From the NCBI GenBank assembly GCA_032718475.1, contig JAUCBJ010006336.1, forward strand, positions 1 through 29,174: a stretch of 29,174 nucleotides of DNA. Direction: 5' to 3'. Under the pieces are notes generated by a model. The model saw only the letters and a list, made by a program, of their open reading frames with translations. It had not been told where the DNA came from and ran no database searches. The stretch comes from Nemertoderma westbladi. Taxonomy: Eukaryota > Xenacoelomorpha > Nemertodermatida > Nemertodermatidae. How positions within the stretch are numbered: position 1 is the first letter of the stretch; every line of letters begins with the position of its first letter. Made by a program: the position numbers and the translations under genes. Shown here in pieces: positions 21,214-29,174 of the stretch.

Positions 21214-21568
21214 ATGTCTCGTAATATGGTGCCAAAAATTAATGATAGGTTAATGAAATGGTTTAATGATAATTATATTTAAATGCCGTTTATTTCGTTT
21301 TGAATAATTTACATTATATTCAGATTACTGCACAACTGAACACAAAGGAATTATACATTTAACTCGAAATTATATATTAATATAAATAACTGTGCTTATT
21401 GATAAAACTCAATTCAAATTTTAACTCATAATTTGTTAAAACGCCAGTGTATCAGGTATCTAATACTACCTCAATAATATAATACTGTACTGTAGCACAG
21501 TACATGGTGCATCGGCACTAAGTACTATCGTAGTACAACATGCCTTGTGACAGGAGCCTGGTTGACAA

Positions 21569-21612
21569 GGGATCCCAACCGGGTTGACTAAAGTCAACCC
21601 GGTCGGGGTCCC
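21569..21612. repeat. Long hairpin in copy 1
   Basis: accgggttgact (21578-21589) pairs perfectly with agtcaacccggt (21592-21603) around two A residues. The pairing extends outward with gggatccc against ggggtccc, giving a stem of about 20 bp with little mismatch. A protein-independent cruciform or an element end are both possible. The same hairpin occurs at 25667-25710. Confidence 0.85.
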
Positions 21613-21784
21613 TATGACGTTCTCTTCGCGTCGCCTTCTCTTCGGGATGTACTGACGGCCGAAGGCTCTGTAAATAAGAGTTTCTGATGTTTGTTAATGT
21701 ATAATAGGTCAGAATATAGTTGCTGGCAAAATGATTACAGCACAATCAGTATTAATTACGGCTGACGGTGAAAACTGTTTATCG

Positions 21785-21809
21785 TCCATCATGAATAAAT
21801 GCTAACGAG
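21785..21809 (+). other. 25 bp present only in copy 1
   Basis: The bases tccatcatgaataaat with gctaacgag lie between atcg and tttgattac in copy 1 and are absent from copy 2 (junction at about 25882). This is the only large difference between the two units; I cannot tell whether it is an insertion or a deletion. Confidence 0.9.
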
Positions 21810-22020
21810 TTTGATTACATGTGACCATTAATATATATGTAAAGGGGGAAATATATTGCCCTTAGGCTAAAACGTTTGTTGGCCTCCAGTCGATACACTC
21901 ATTGCCATGTGCTGGCCTCCTATTGGTCAGCTCATCACCCATGTATTTACCTCCCTTAGGCTTCTGCTAGCCTCTAGACCACTGAGGTGGATTGTAAGTC
22001 CTTCGCCGATTGATAAATTG

Positions 22021-22088
22021 CCCCCCCCCCCCCCATTTATTGGTTGGAAATCTATAGCAGAATGGATCCACTAACACACCCCCCCCCC
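22021..22088 (+). repeat. Paired poly-C tracts in copy 1
   Basis: C14 (22021-22034) and C11 (22079-22089) flank a short segment. In copy 2 the tracts are 13 and 11 long. They may be remnants of element ends or slippage sites. Confidence 0.85.
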
Positions 22089-22092
22089 CATG

Positions 22093-22582
22093 CTATCTTC
22101 CTGGTGAGAAGATAGCATCAACTGTAAAGAGCGTTCCATTCCAGGGAATCCAATCTAGCATTGGATGTGGGGTGGGACTATCTTCTCTGGGACCAGTCTC
22201 CCAATCTGGCCCCACTGGGTCTGATCTTGCTACCCATCCTTGACACTCCTGCGAGCTAAGGCGTGTCAAGGTATATGGCGTCTCTATTTTAGATGATCGA
22301 CCCTTCCTCACACAATTTTAAATTGGGTACCGTTTTATCTGATCCGCCAGGCCCCAATTTCATCACTTATTCCGTATCTCATTAGTCCCATAGGACTCAT
22401 CCTCAACCCCGACTCGCTTCCCACGCTTCCTGCTTGTTGCAACCCTTACCACCCATCCTCACTTAATCCCACAGATATCACACACTGATGTTGTCCCATC
22501 AGCATTCTAGAAATTCCCCCCAGTTCCTTCCAGTAACCATCGCAACTCCTTGCCTATGTCGTCATCCTGTCTCAGGCACTTT
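22093..22582 (-). other. Region downstream of the zinc-knuckle ORF
   Basis: A 72-codon minus-strand ORF (22093-22311) and GC-balanced sequence up to 22582 follow the zinc-knuckle ORF. The composition resembles the coding part rather than the AT-rich flanks, so it may be the 3' continuation of the same decayed gene. No domain was recognised. The counterpart in copy 2 is 26165-26654. Confidence 0.4.
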
Positions 22583-23182
22583 CTATCCTCGCGCTGGTTC
22601 TTTAGCGTGGTCATCATGTGCAGTCACAAGTTGATTGATGTTGAGAAAGCCCCACCGAAATTCCTGGGCTTTCACCTCTGTACTGTCATTGCACCCACAT
22701 TCGCCCAATGCTCGAATACATATTACTTCTCCTGATCCGCTCATCTCATTGAAATGGCGTTCGAAGTGCCCGTGGAACTTACACTTTGCGCATCTGTGGC
22801 GTAGTTTTGGACAAGCACCCATGGCATGATTCGTGTCATGACAGTACTTGCACCTCGCCCCACTATCGAATCGGTACGAGTAGTTCTTTATTTGATGGGT
22901 ATGTCGCCCACAGTAGTCGCAGCCTTCTATTCCAGTCTGTCTCCCAAACTCATCCTTCTGGGTAGGTGTTAATTTTGGTCTGTAGAATCTTTGATAGGTA
23001 AACATCTCAATGTTCCCATCGCGACCCAAATCGATTTCAGCTTCCCCCTCGGCAGTGTCTCCCGAATACCACTTGTAGCACTGTTCCTGGTTGTTCTCCC
23101 AGCCTGATCGCCGCTGACGAGAAGTCGGTGACTGGTTGTTTTCCGTGTTCCCACGCCCGCTTGCCTGGGGCGTCCCAGAAAC
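22583..23182 (-). CDS. Gag-like zinc-knuckle ORF, copy 1
   Basis: The frame is open for 199 codons after a TAG at 23183-23185; the first in-frame ATG or alternative start gives 148 residues from 23029. Counting from there, three CX2CX4HX4C-type knuckles lie at 37-50, 60-73 and 80-93. Only the middle one is complete (C60, C63, H68, C73). The first and third have Tyr and Phe in place of the last cysteine. Such knuckles bind nucleic acid in retroelement gag/ORF1 proteins and some cellular RNA-binding proteins. Related coding-like pieces continue upstream in other frames (23037-24260). The ca-atag just before the open part could be a splice acceptor, so a spliced host gene is possible, but several frame changes favour a decayed mobile-element gene. 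No polymerase lies nearby. Confidence 0.6.
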   Translation of the reverse strand, partial: VSGTPQASGRGNTENNQSPTSRQRRSGWENNQEQCYKWYSGDTAEGEAEIDLGRDGNIEMFTYQRFYRPKLTPTQKDEFGRQTGIEGCDYCGRHTHQIKNYSYRFDSGARCKYCHDTNHAMGACPKLRHRCAKCKFHGHFERHFNEMSGSGEVICIRALGECGCNDSTEVKAQEFRWGFLNINQLVTAHDDHAKEPARG

Positions 23183-24260
23183 CTATTGCCCGACTGGCCA
23201 TCACCACTCTCCCACCCACCCAGTCTGTGTCCAAATCACCCTATTCTCTCTATCAGCAGCACCTCCCCGAACTCGTCCACTTCCATCCTCTCTACTGGGG
23301 GTGGTTTCAGACCCGGAATCACTTCCGTCTCCTTATATCCTCCTGGCACCCCCCAGCACCCGTTCTCACTCCCGGCTTCTTCCTCCTATAATCGCCCTCG
23401 GATCCCCCTGGTATTGGCATACTCTGCATCCCCGACGTCGATTGGATCGGCAACCCTTCCAGATAACCTTCTTCCGCCTTTTCTGTCCTCATACTGATAC
23501 TTGCTGGAAACATCACAGTTCCATTTCAACTCGTCCAGGTCCTGTATGCTGAACTCGTTCTCGTCCTCCCATCCATTTGCTATCGCCTCTCGTCCTGCCA
23601 CTTCCCTTCTTTCTCTCCCAGCGGCCTCCTCCTCACTCTGTTCCTCCTTCTGGTTCCTTCGGCTTCCTCTTTCTTCTCCCACCTCTGGTTTTTTCGGTGT
23701 CTCTACATTTCTATCCACTAGATGCCGAGTGTCATAGTACACCAACTCGCCCTTTCCTCCCGGGTGATCTACAAGACCTTCGAGAGCTGCCTCAAGGCTC
23801 TTCTATGGCTCAGTGGTGATCCTTGAAATAAGAAATCCCATCAGCTCTCGGCTGATAATCCACCGCCATAAACAGGTTCAGTAACCCGATCATTATCCAG
23901 TCCTCTTGTAGGATGTACCTTTTCTGGTACAGCTTGATTGTCCCCCGCTGGAAGCAATATAGTTCTCCCCACCTCAGTCTCGCTTTCCACTGAGAAGCGA
24001 ATCTGTCAGTTCCTCTCCGTATTCTTCTTGGAACTTCTTCCACTCCATCGGTTTATGAGACACGAGTCCCATCAGTTGTCCCATGGCCATGGCACCGTAC
24101 AGTCGCGTATTATACACCAGTCCCAGCCCCTCTGGTTTCGTCATAGTCATGTAGACTACTTGCATAGACAAAGACAAAGGCAAGACAAAGAAGTCTGTCC
24201 AACACCATAAATGCAGTGTATTGTTCCGTTCCAAAATCCACCCACATAAACTTGTTTACA
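23037..24260 (-). pseudogene. Frame-broken upstream part of the gag-like gene, copy 1
   Basis: Minus-strand ORFs in different frames follow one another with similar base composition: 23974-24234 (86 codons), 23810-24043 (77), 23386-23745 (119, very rich in Glu, Arg and Lys) and 23037-23234 (65), then the zinc-knuckle ORF. Phrases such as YNTRLYGAMAMGQLMGL, WIMIGLLNLFMAVDYQP and LVYYDTRHLVDRN look like real protein. The charged linker before a zinc knuckle is the layout of a gag-type nucleic-acid-binding protein. Either several frameshifts have broken one gene or introns separate the pieces. I recognise no named family. Confidence 0.5.
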
Positions 24261-24842
24261 ATATTTTGCGAAATTTTTTAAATTTGCAGCTAAGGAACTT
24301 GGTTTCTATTTTTTATTCATATTTATATTTTTGTTCATATATTTACAAGTTTTAGCGGCACCAGTGGGCTGCAATTTCCTTGGAGTGTTTAAAACAATCA
24401 TTATATTTGTAATACGCAATAATTTTCATTGTCCGTTTAAATCACTCATGATGTCCTTTTTTTTACTTTTTATGTCCTCCAGAAATTTACCGTTAGGTTC
24501 CATGCTACCGGTTTCTCTACTGACGTTCTCTCAGGCTCTCAGTACCAGTATTAGTATATAGAGCACTATTTTGCAGTATTGCTGTATTGTATGTACAGAT
24601 GTAGGTATAAAGCAGGTATTTTAGGTATTTTAGTACCGGTACCGGCACCGGTACTGCTGTAGGCCTACTGTGTAGCCTACCATTTAAATACGGTAATGGT
24701 AGGCCTACCGGCCTTATTAATTTGAAATATAATTTAATTGAATTTATGGAATTTGAAATGTAAATCAATGATGCTGTCTCTTTAAGCTGTCACATTCCCT
24801 CAAATGTTCATGACATAGTTTATTGTTATGTTCATGAGATAG
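24261..24842. other. AT-rich section with palindromes, copy 1
   Basis: Between the gag-like gene and the 68 bp array. The first part is AT-rich without a gene. From 24640 to 24716 there are overlapping palindromes: accggtaccgg, cggcaccggta, gtaggcctac twice, and a hairpin with GCCTACCATT (24675-24684) pairing AATGGTAGGC (24695-24704) around a 10-base loop. Confidence 0.7.
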
Positions 24843-25304
24843 TTTATTGTTTTGGTTAGAACATTCCGCCTCTGTAACCTGCTCCTTTCCCTGACTTGGT
24901 AAAGTGACCGTTTATTGTTTTGGTTAGAAAGGCCCGCCTCTGTAACCTGCTCCTTTCCTTCATTTAGTAAAGTGACTATTTATTGTTTTGGTTAGAAATT
25001 CCCGCCTCTGTAACCCGCTCCTTTCCTTCAATTAGTTCAATGATCGTGTATTGTTTTGGTTAGAAAATCCCGTCTCTGTAACCTGCTCCTTTCCTTGATT
25101 TGGTAAAGTGACCGTTTATTGTTTTGGTTAGAAATGCCCGCCTCTGTAACCTGCTCCTTTCCTTCATTTAGTAAAGTGACTGTTTATTGTTTTGGTTAGA
25201 AAATCCCGCCTCTGTAACCCACTCCTTTCCTTCAATTAGTTAAATGATCGTTTATTGTTTTGGTTAGAAAATCCCGCCTCTGTAACCTGCCCCTTTCCCT
25301 TGTC
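24843..25304 (+). repeat. 68 bp tandem array, 7 units, copy 1
   Basis: Units start tttattgttttggttagaa at 24843, 24911, 24979, 25047, 25115, 25183 and 25251, exactly 68 bp apart. Each contains ccgcctctgtaac and ctcctttcc. Unit ends differ in a repeating cycle of three (gaccg, gacta/gactg, gatcg), so units 1-3 and 4-6 form a 204 bp higher-order repeat. The unit is the core of the dispersed R68 repeat found singly at 7120-7345 and 20955-21189. Confidence 0.96.
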
Positions 25305-25666
25305 CCCCTCCATGTCTCGTAATATAGTGCCAAATTTTAATGATAGGTTAATGAAATGGTTTAATGATAATTATATTTAAATGCCGTTTATTTCGTTTTG
25401 AATAATTTACATTATATTCAGATTACTGCACAACTGAACACAAAGGAATTATACATTTAACTCGAAATTATATATTAATATAAATAACTGTGCTTATTGA
25501 TAAAACTCAATTCAAATTTTAACTCATAATTTGTTAAAACGCCAGTGTATCAGGTATCTAATACTACCTCAATAATATAATACTGTACTGTAGCACAGTA
25601 CATGGTGCATCGGCACTAAGTACTATCGTAGTACAACATGCCTTGTGACAGGAGCCTGGTTGACAA

Positions 25667-25710
25667 GGGATCCCAACCGGGTTGACTAAAGTCAACCCGG
25701 TCGGGGTCCC
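25667..25710. repeat. Long hairpin in copy 2
   Basis: Identical to the hairpin at 21569-21612, with a perfect 12 bp inner stem and an AA loop. Confidence 0.85.
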
Positions 25711-26654
25711 TATGACGTTCTCTTCGCGTCGCCTTCTCTTCGGGATGTACTGACGGCCGAAGGCTCTGTAAATAAGAGTTTCTGATGTTTGTTAATGTAT
25801 AATAGGTCAGAATATAGTTGCTGGCAAAATGATTACAGCACAATCAGTATTAATTACGGCTGACGGTGAAAACTGTTTATCGTTTGATTACATGTGACCA
25901 TTAATATATATGTAAAGGGGGAAATATATTGCCCTTAGGCTAAAACGTTTGTTGGCCTCCAGTCGATACACTCATTGCCATGTGCTGGCCTCCTATTGGT
26001 CAGCTCATCACCCATGTATTTACCTCCCTTAGGCTTCTGCTAGCCTCTAGACCACTGAGGTGGATTGTAAGTCCTTCGCCGATTGATAAATTGCCCCCCC
26101 CCCCCCATTTATTGGTTGGAAATCTATAGCAGAATGGATCCACTAACACACCCCCCCCCCCATGCTATCTTCCTGGTGAGAAGATAGCATCAACTGTAAA
26201 GAGCGTTCCATTCCAGGGAATCCAATCTAGCATTGGATGTGGGGTGGGACTATCTTCTCTGGGACCAGTCTCCCAATCTGGCCCCACTGGGTCTGATCTT
26301 GCTACCCATCCTTGACACTCCTGCGAGCTAAGGCGTGTCAAGGTATATGGCGTCTCTATTTTAGATGATCGACCCTTCCTCACACAATTTTAAATTGGGT
26401 ACCGTTTTATCTGATCCGCCAGGCCCCAATTTCATCACTTATTCCGTATCTCATTAGTCCCATAGGACTCATCCTCAACCCCGACTCGCTTCCCACGCTT
26501 CCTGCTTGTTGCAACCCTTACCACCCATCCTCACTTAATCCCACAGATATCACACACTGATGTTGTCCCATCAGCATTCTAGAAATTCCCCCCAGTTCCT
26601 TCCAGTAACCATCGCAACTCCTTGCCTATGTCGTCATCCTGTCTCAGGCACTTT

Positions 26655-27254
26655 CTATCCTCGCGCTGGTTCTTTAGCGTGGTCATCATGTGCAGTCACA
26701 AGTTGATTGATGTTGAGAAAGCCCCACCGAAATTCCTGGGCTTTCACCTCTGTACTGTCATTGCACCCACATTCGCCCAATGCTCGAATACATATTACTT
26801 CTCCTGATCCGCTCATCTCATTGAAATGGCGTTCGAAGTGCCCGTGGAACTTACACTTTGCGCATCTGTGGCGTAGTTTTGGACAAGCACCCATGGCATG
26901 ATTCGTGTCATGACAGTACTTGCACCTCGCCCCACTATCGAATCGGTACGAGTAGTTCTTTATTTGATGGGTATGTCGCCCACAGTAGTCGCAGCCTTCT
27001 ATTCCAGTCTGTCTCCCAAACTTATCCTTCTGGGTAGGTGTTAATTTTGGTCTGTAGAATCTTTGATAGGTAAACATCTCAATGTTCCCATCGCGACCCA
27101 AATCGATTTCAGCTTCCCCCTCGGCAGTGTCTCCCGAATACCACTTGTAGCACTGTTCCTGGTTGTTCTCCCAGCCTGATCGCCGCTGACGAGAAGTCGG
27201 TGACTGGTTGTTTTCCGTGTTCCCACGCCCGCTTGCCTGGGGCGTCCCAGAAAC
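26655..27254 (-). CDS. Gag-like zinc-knuckle ORF, copy 2
   Basis: Second copy of the ORF at 22583-23182. The only protein change I see in the 148-residue part is Glu27 to Lys (QKDEF to QKDKF), before the first knuckle. The three knuckles, including the two lacking the last cysteine, are the same. Their state was therefore fixed before the duplication. Confidence 0.6.
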   Translation of the reverse strand, partial: VSGTPQASGRGNTENNQSPTSRQRRSGWENNQEQCYKWYSGDTAEGEAEIDLGRDGNIEMFTYQRFYRPKLTPTQKDKFGRQTGIEGCDYCGRHTHQIKNYSYRFDSGARCKYCHDTNHAMGACPKLRHRCAKCKFHGHFERHFNEMSGSGEVICIRALGECGCNDSTEVKAQEFRWGFLNINQLVTAHDDHAKEPARG

Positions 27255-28332
27255 CTATTGCCCGACTGGCCATCACCACTCTCCCACCCACCCAGTCTGT
27301 GTCCAAATCACCCTATTCTCTCTATCAGCAGCACCTCCCCGAACTCGTCCACTTCCATCCTCTCTATTGGGGGTGGTTTCAGACCCGGAATCACTTCCGT
27401 CTCCTTATATCCTCCTGGCACCCCCCAGCACCCGTTCTCACTCCCGGCTTCTTCCTCCTATAATCGCCCTCGGATCCCCCTGGTATTGGCATACTCTGCA
27501 TCCCCGACGTCGATTGGATCGGCAACCCTTCCAGATAACCTTCTTCCGCCTTTTCTGTCCTCATACTGATACTTGCTGGAAACATCACAGTTCCATTTCA
27601 ACTCGTCCAGGTCCTGTATGCTGAACTCGTTCTCGTCCTCCCATCCATTTGCTATCGCCTCTCGTCCTGCCACTTCCCTTCTTTCTCTCCCAGCGGCCTC
27701 CTCCTCACTCTGTTCCTCCTTCTGGTTCCTTCGGCTTCCTCTTTCTTCTCCCACCTCTGGTTTTTTCGGTGTCTCTACATTTCTATCCACTAGATGCCGA
27801 GTGTCATAGTACACCAACTCGCCCTTTCCTCCCGGGTGATCTACAAGACCTTCGAGAGCTGCCTCAAGGCTCTTCTATGGCTCAGTGGTGATCCTTGAAA
27901 TAAGAAATCCCATCAGCTCTCGGCTGATAATCCACCGCCATAAACAGGTTCAGTAACCCGATCATTATCCAGTCCTCTTGTAGGATGTACCTTTTCTGGT
28001 ACAGCTTGATTGTCCCCCGCTGGAAGCAATATAGTTCTCCCCACCTCAGTCTCGCTTTCCACTGAGAAGCGAATCTGTCAGTTCCTCTCCGTATTCTTCT
28101 TGGAACTTCTTCCACTCCATCGGTTTATGAGACACGAGTCCCATCAGTTGTCCCATGGCCATGGCACCGTACAGTCGCGTATTATACACCAGTCCCAGCC
28201 CCTCTGGTTTCGTCATAGTCATGTAGACTACTTGCATAGACAAAGACAAAGGCAAGACAAAGAAGTCTGTCCAACACCATAAATGCAGTGTATTGTTCCG
28301 TTCCAAAATCCACCCACATAAACTTGTTTACA
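27109..28332 (-). pseudogene. Frame-broken upstream part of the gag-like gene, copy 2
   Basis: Same series of ORFs and breaks as in copy 1, shifted by 4072 bp (27109-27306, 27458-27817, 27882-28115 and 28046-28306). Because the breaks are shared, they predate the duplication or are true intron boundaries. Confidence 0.5.
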
Positions 28333-28914
28333 ATATTTTGCGAAATTTTTTAAATTTGCAGCTAAGGAACTTGGTTTCTATTTTTTATTCATATTTATAT
28401 TTTTGTTCATATATTTACAAGTTTTAGCGGCACCAGTGGGCTGCAATTTCCTTGGAGTGTTTAAAACAATCATTATATTTGTAATACGCAATAATTTTCA
28501 TTGTCCGTTTAAATCACTCATGATGTCCTTTTTTTTACTTTTTATGTCCTCCAGAAATTTACCGTTAGGTTCCATGCTACCGGTTTCTCTACTGACGTTC
28601 TCTCAGGCTCTCAGTACCAGTATTAGTATATAGAGCACTATTTTGCAGTATTGCTGTATTGTATGTACAGATGTAGGTATAAAGCAGGTATTTTAGGTAT
28701 TTTAGTACCGGTACCGGCACCGGTACTGCTGTAGGCCTACTGTGTAGCCTACCATTTAAATACGGTAATGGTAGGCCTACCGGCCTTATTAATTTGAAAT
28801 ATAATTTAATTGAATTTATGGAATTTGAAATGTAAATCAATGATGCTGTCTCTTTAAGCTGTCGCATTCCCTCAAATGTTCATGACATAGTTTATTGTTA
28901 TGTTCATGAGATAG
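28333..28914. other. AT-rich section with palindromes, copy 2
   Basis: Counterpart of 24261-24842, with the same palindrome cluster (hairpin at 28747-28776). One base differs near 28864. Confidence 0.7.
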
Positions 28915-29174
28915 TTTATTGTTTTGGTTAGAACATTCCGCCTCTGTAACCTGCTCCTTTCCCTGACTTGGTAAAGTGACCGTTTATTGTTTTGGTTAGA
29001 AAGGCCCGCCTCTGTAACCTGCTCCTTTCCTTCATTTAGTAAAGTGACTATTTATTGTTTTGGTTAGAAATTCCCGCCTCTGTAACCCGCTCCTTTCCTT
29101 CAATTAGTTCAATGATCGTGTATTGTTTTGGTTAGAAAATCCCGTCTCTGTAACCTGCTCCTTTCCTTGATTTG
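28915..29174 (+). repeat. 68 bp tandem array, copy 2 (partial)
   Basis: Units start at 28915, 28983, 29051 and 29119; the window ends inside the fourth. They match the first units of the array in copy 1 in order, so the array was duplicated as part of the larger unit. Confidence 0.95.

Larger units (their letters stand above)
21213..25310 (+). repeat. ~4.1 kb tandem duplication, copy 1 (complete)
   Basis: From catgtctcgtaatat onwards this segment is repeated base for base from 25311. The offset is 4098 bp at first and 4072 bp after position 21810. The unit contains, left to right, an AT-rich section, a strong hairpin (21569-21612), C tracts, a frame-broken minus-strand gag-like gene with a zinc-knuckle ORF, a palindrome-rich stretch (24640-24710) and a 68 bp array. 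No reverse transcriptase, integrase or transposase motif was seen, so it is not an autonomous element of a known class. Confidence 0.95.
25311..29174 (+). repeat. ~4.1 kb tandem duplication, copy 2 (cut by window end)
   Basis: Head-to-tail repeat of 21213 onwards, running to the end of the window within its 68 bp array; about 200 bp of the unit would lie outside. Differences seen by eye from copy 1 are a few bases close to the left edge, loss of 25 bp, one C fewer in a C tract, c22951 to t27023, c23295 to t27367 and a24792 to g28864. The copies are thus well above 99 percent identical outside the indel. Confidence 0.95.

Noticed and set aside
23128-23819. Plus-strand ORFs of 78-138 codons rich in Pro and Ser
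   Set aside because: They are antisense shadows of the charged gag-like ORFs on the minus strand; the Pro/Ser richness reflects the reverse of Glu/Arg/Gly codons.

Overview
The window looks like nuclear DNA from an invertebrate animal. It is AT-rich, has no operons or bacterial gene spacing, carries tetraspanin-type membrane protein genes, and is littered with remains of metazoan transposons: a Merlin/IS1595-type transposase, non-LTR retrotransposons, tRNA-derived SINE-like pieces, a piggyBac-like MITE and foldback-like repeats. I cannot name the species from the sequence alone.

Layout. Bases 1-12300 hold no intact gene. They carry a Merlin transposase fragment (516-860), two inverted copies of a ~550 bp dispersed repeat (2801-3371 and 6186-6725), several minisatellites, one copy of a dispersed repeat whose core reappears later as a 68 bp array (7120-7345), a piggyBac-like MITE with 17 bp terminal inverted repeats and TTAA target duplications (7753-8238), a frame-broken non-LTR reverse transcriptase ending in (TAG)7 (8815-9870), a near-perfect 22 bp satellite (10549-10755) and a foldback-like element (11516-12293).

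Bases 12300-18800 hold the only convincing host genes: two single-exon, same-strand tetraspanin paralogs (12722-13687, 321 aa; 17796-18794, 332 aa). Each has four membrane segments and a large loop with the CCG, PPxCC and GC cysteine pattern. Between them lie a tRNA-derived SINE-like element, a second tRNA-like head fused to a 39-40 bp minisatellite, and a 5'-truncated LINE fragment.

Bases 21213-29174 are a head-to-tail duplication of a ~4.1 kb unit. The second copy is cut off by the window end. The copies differ at only a handful of positions plus a 25 bp indel. Each unit carries, on the minus strand, a frame-broken gag-like gene ending in a CCHC zinc-knuckle ORF, a strong hairpin, long C tracts, and at its right end a 68 bp tandem array. 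That array is an amplified piece of the dispersed repeat that also lies just outside the left edge of copy 1, which suggests how the duplication arose.

The two tetraspanins probably act at the plasma or vesicle membrane. Nothing visible links them functionally to the repeats around them.
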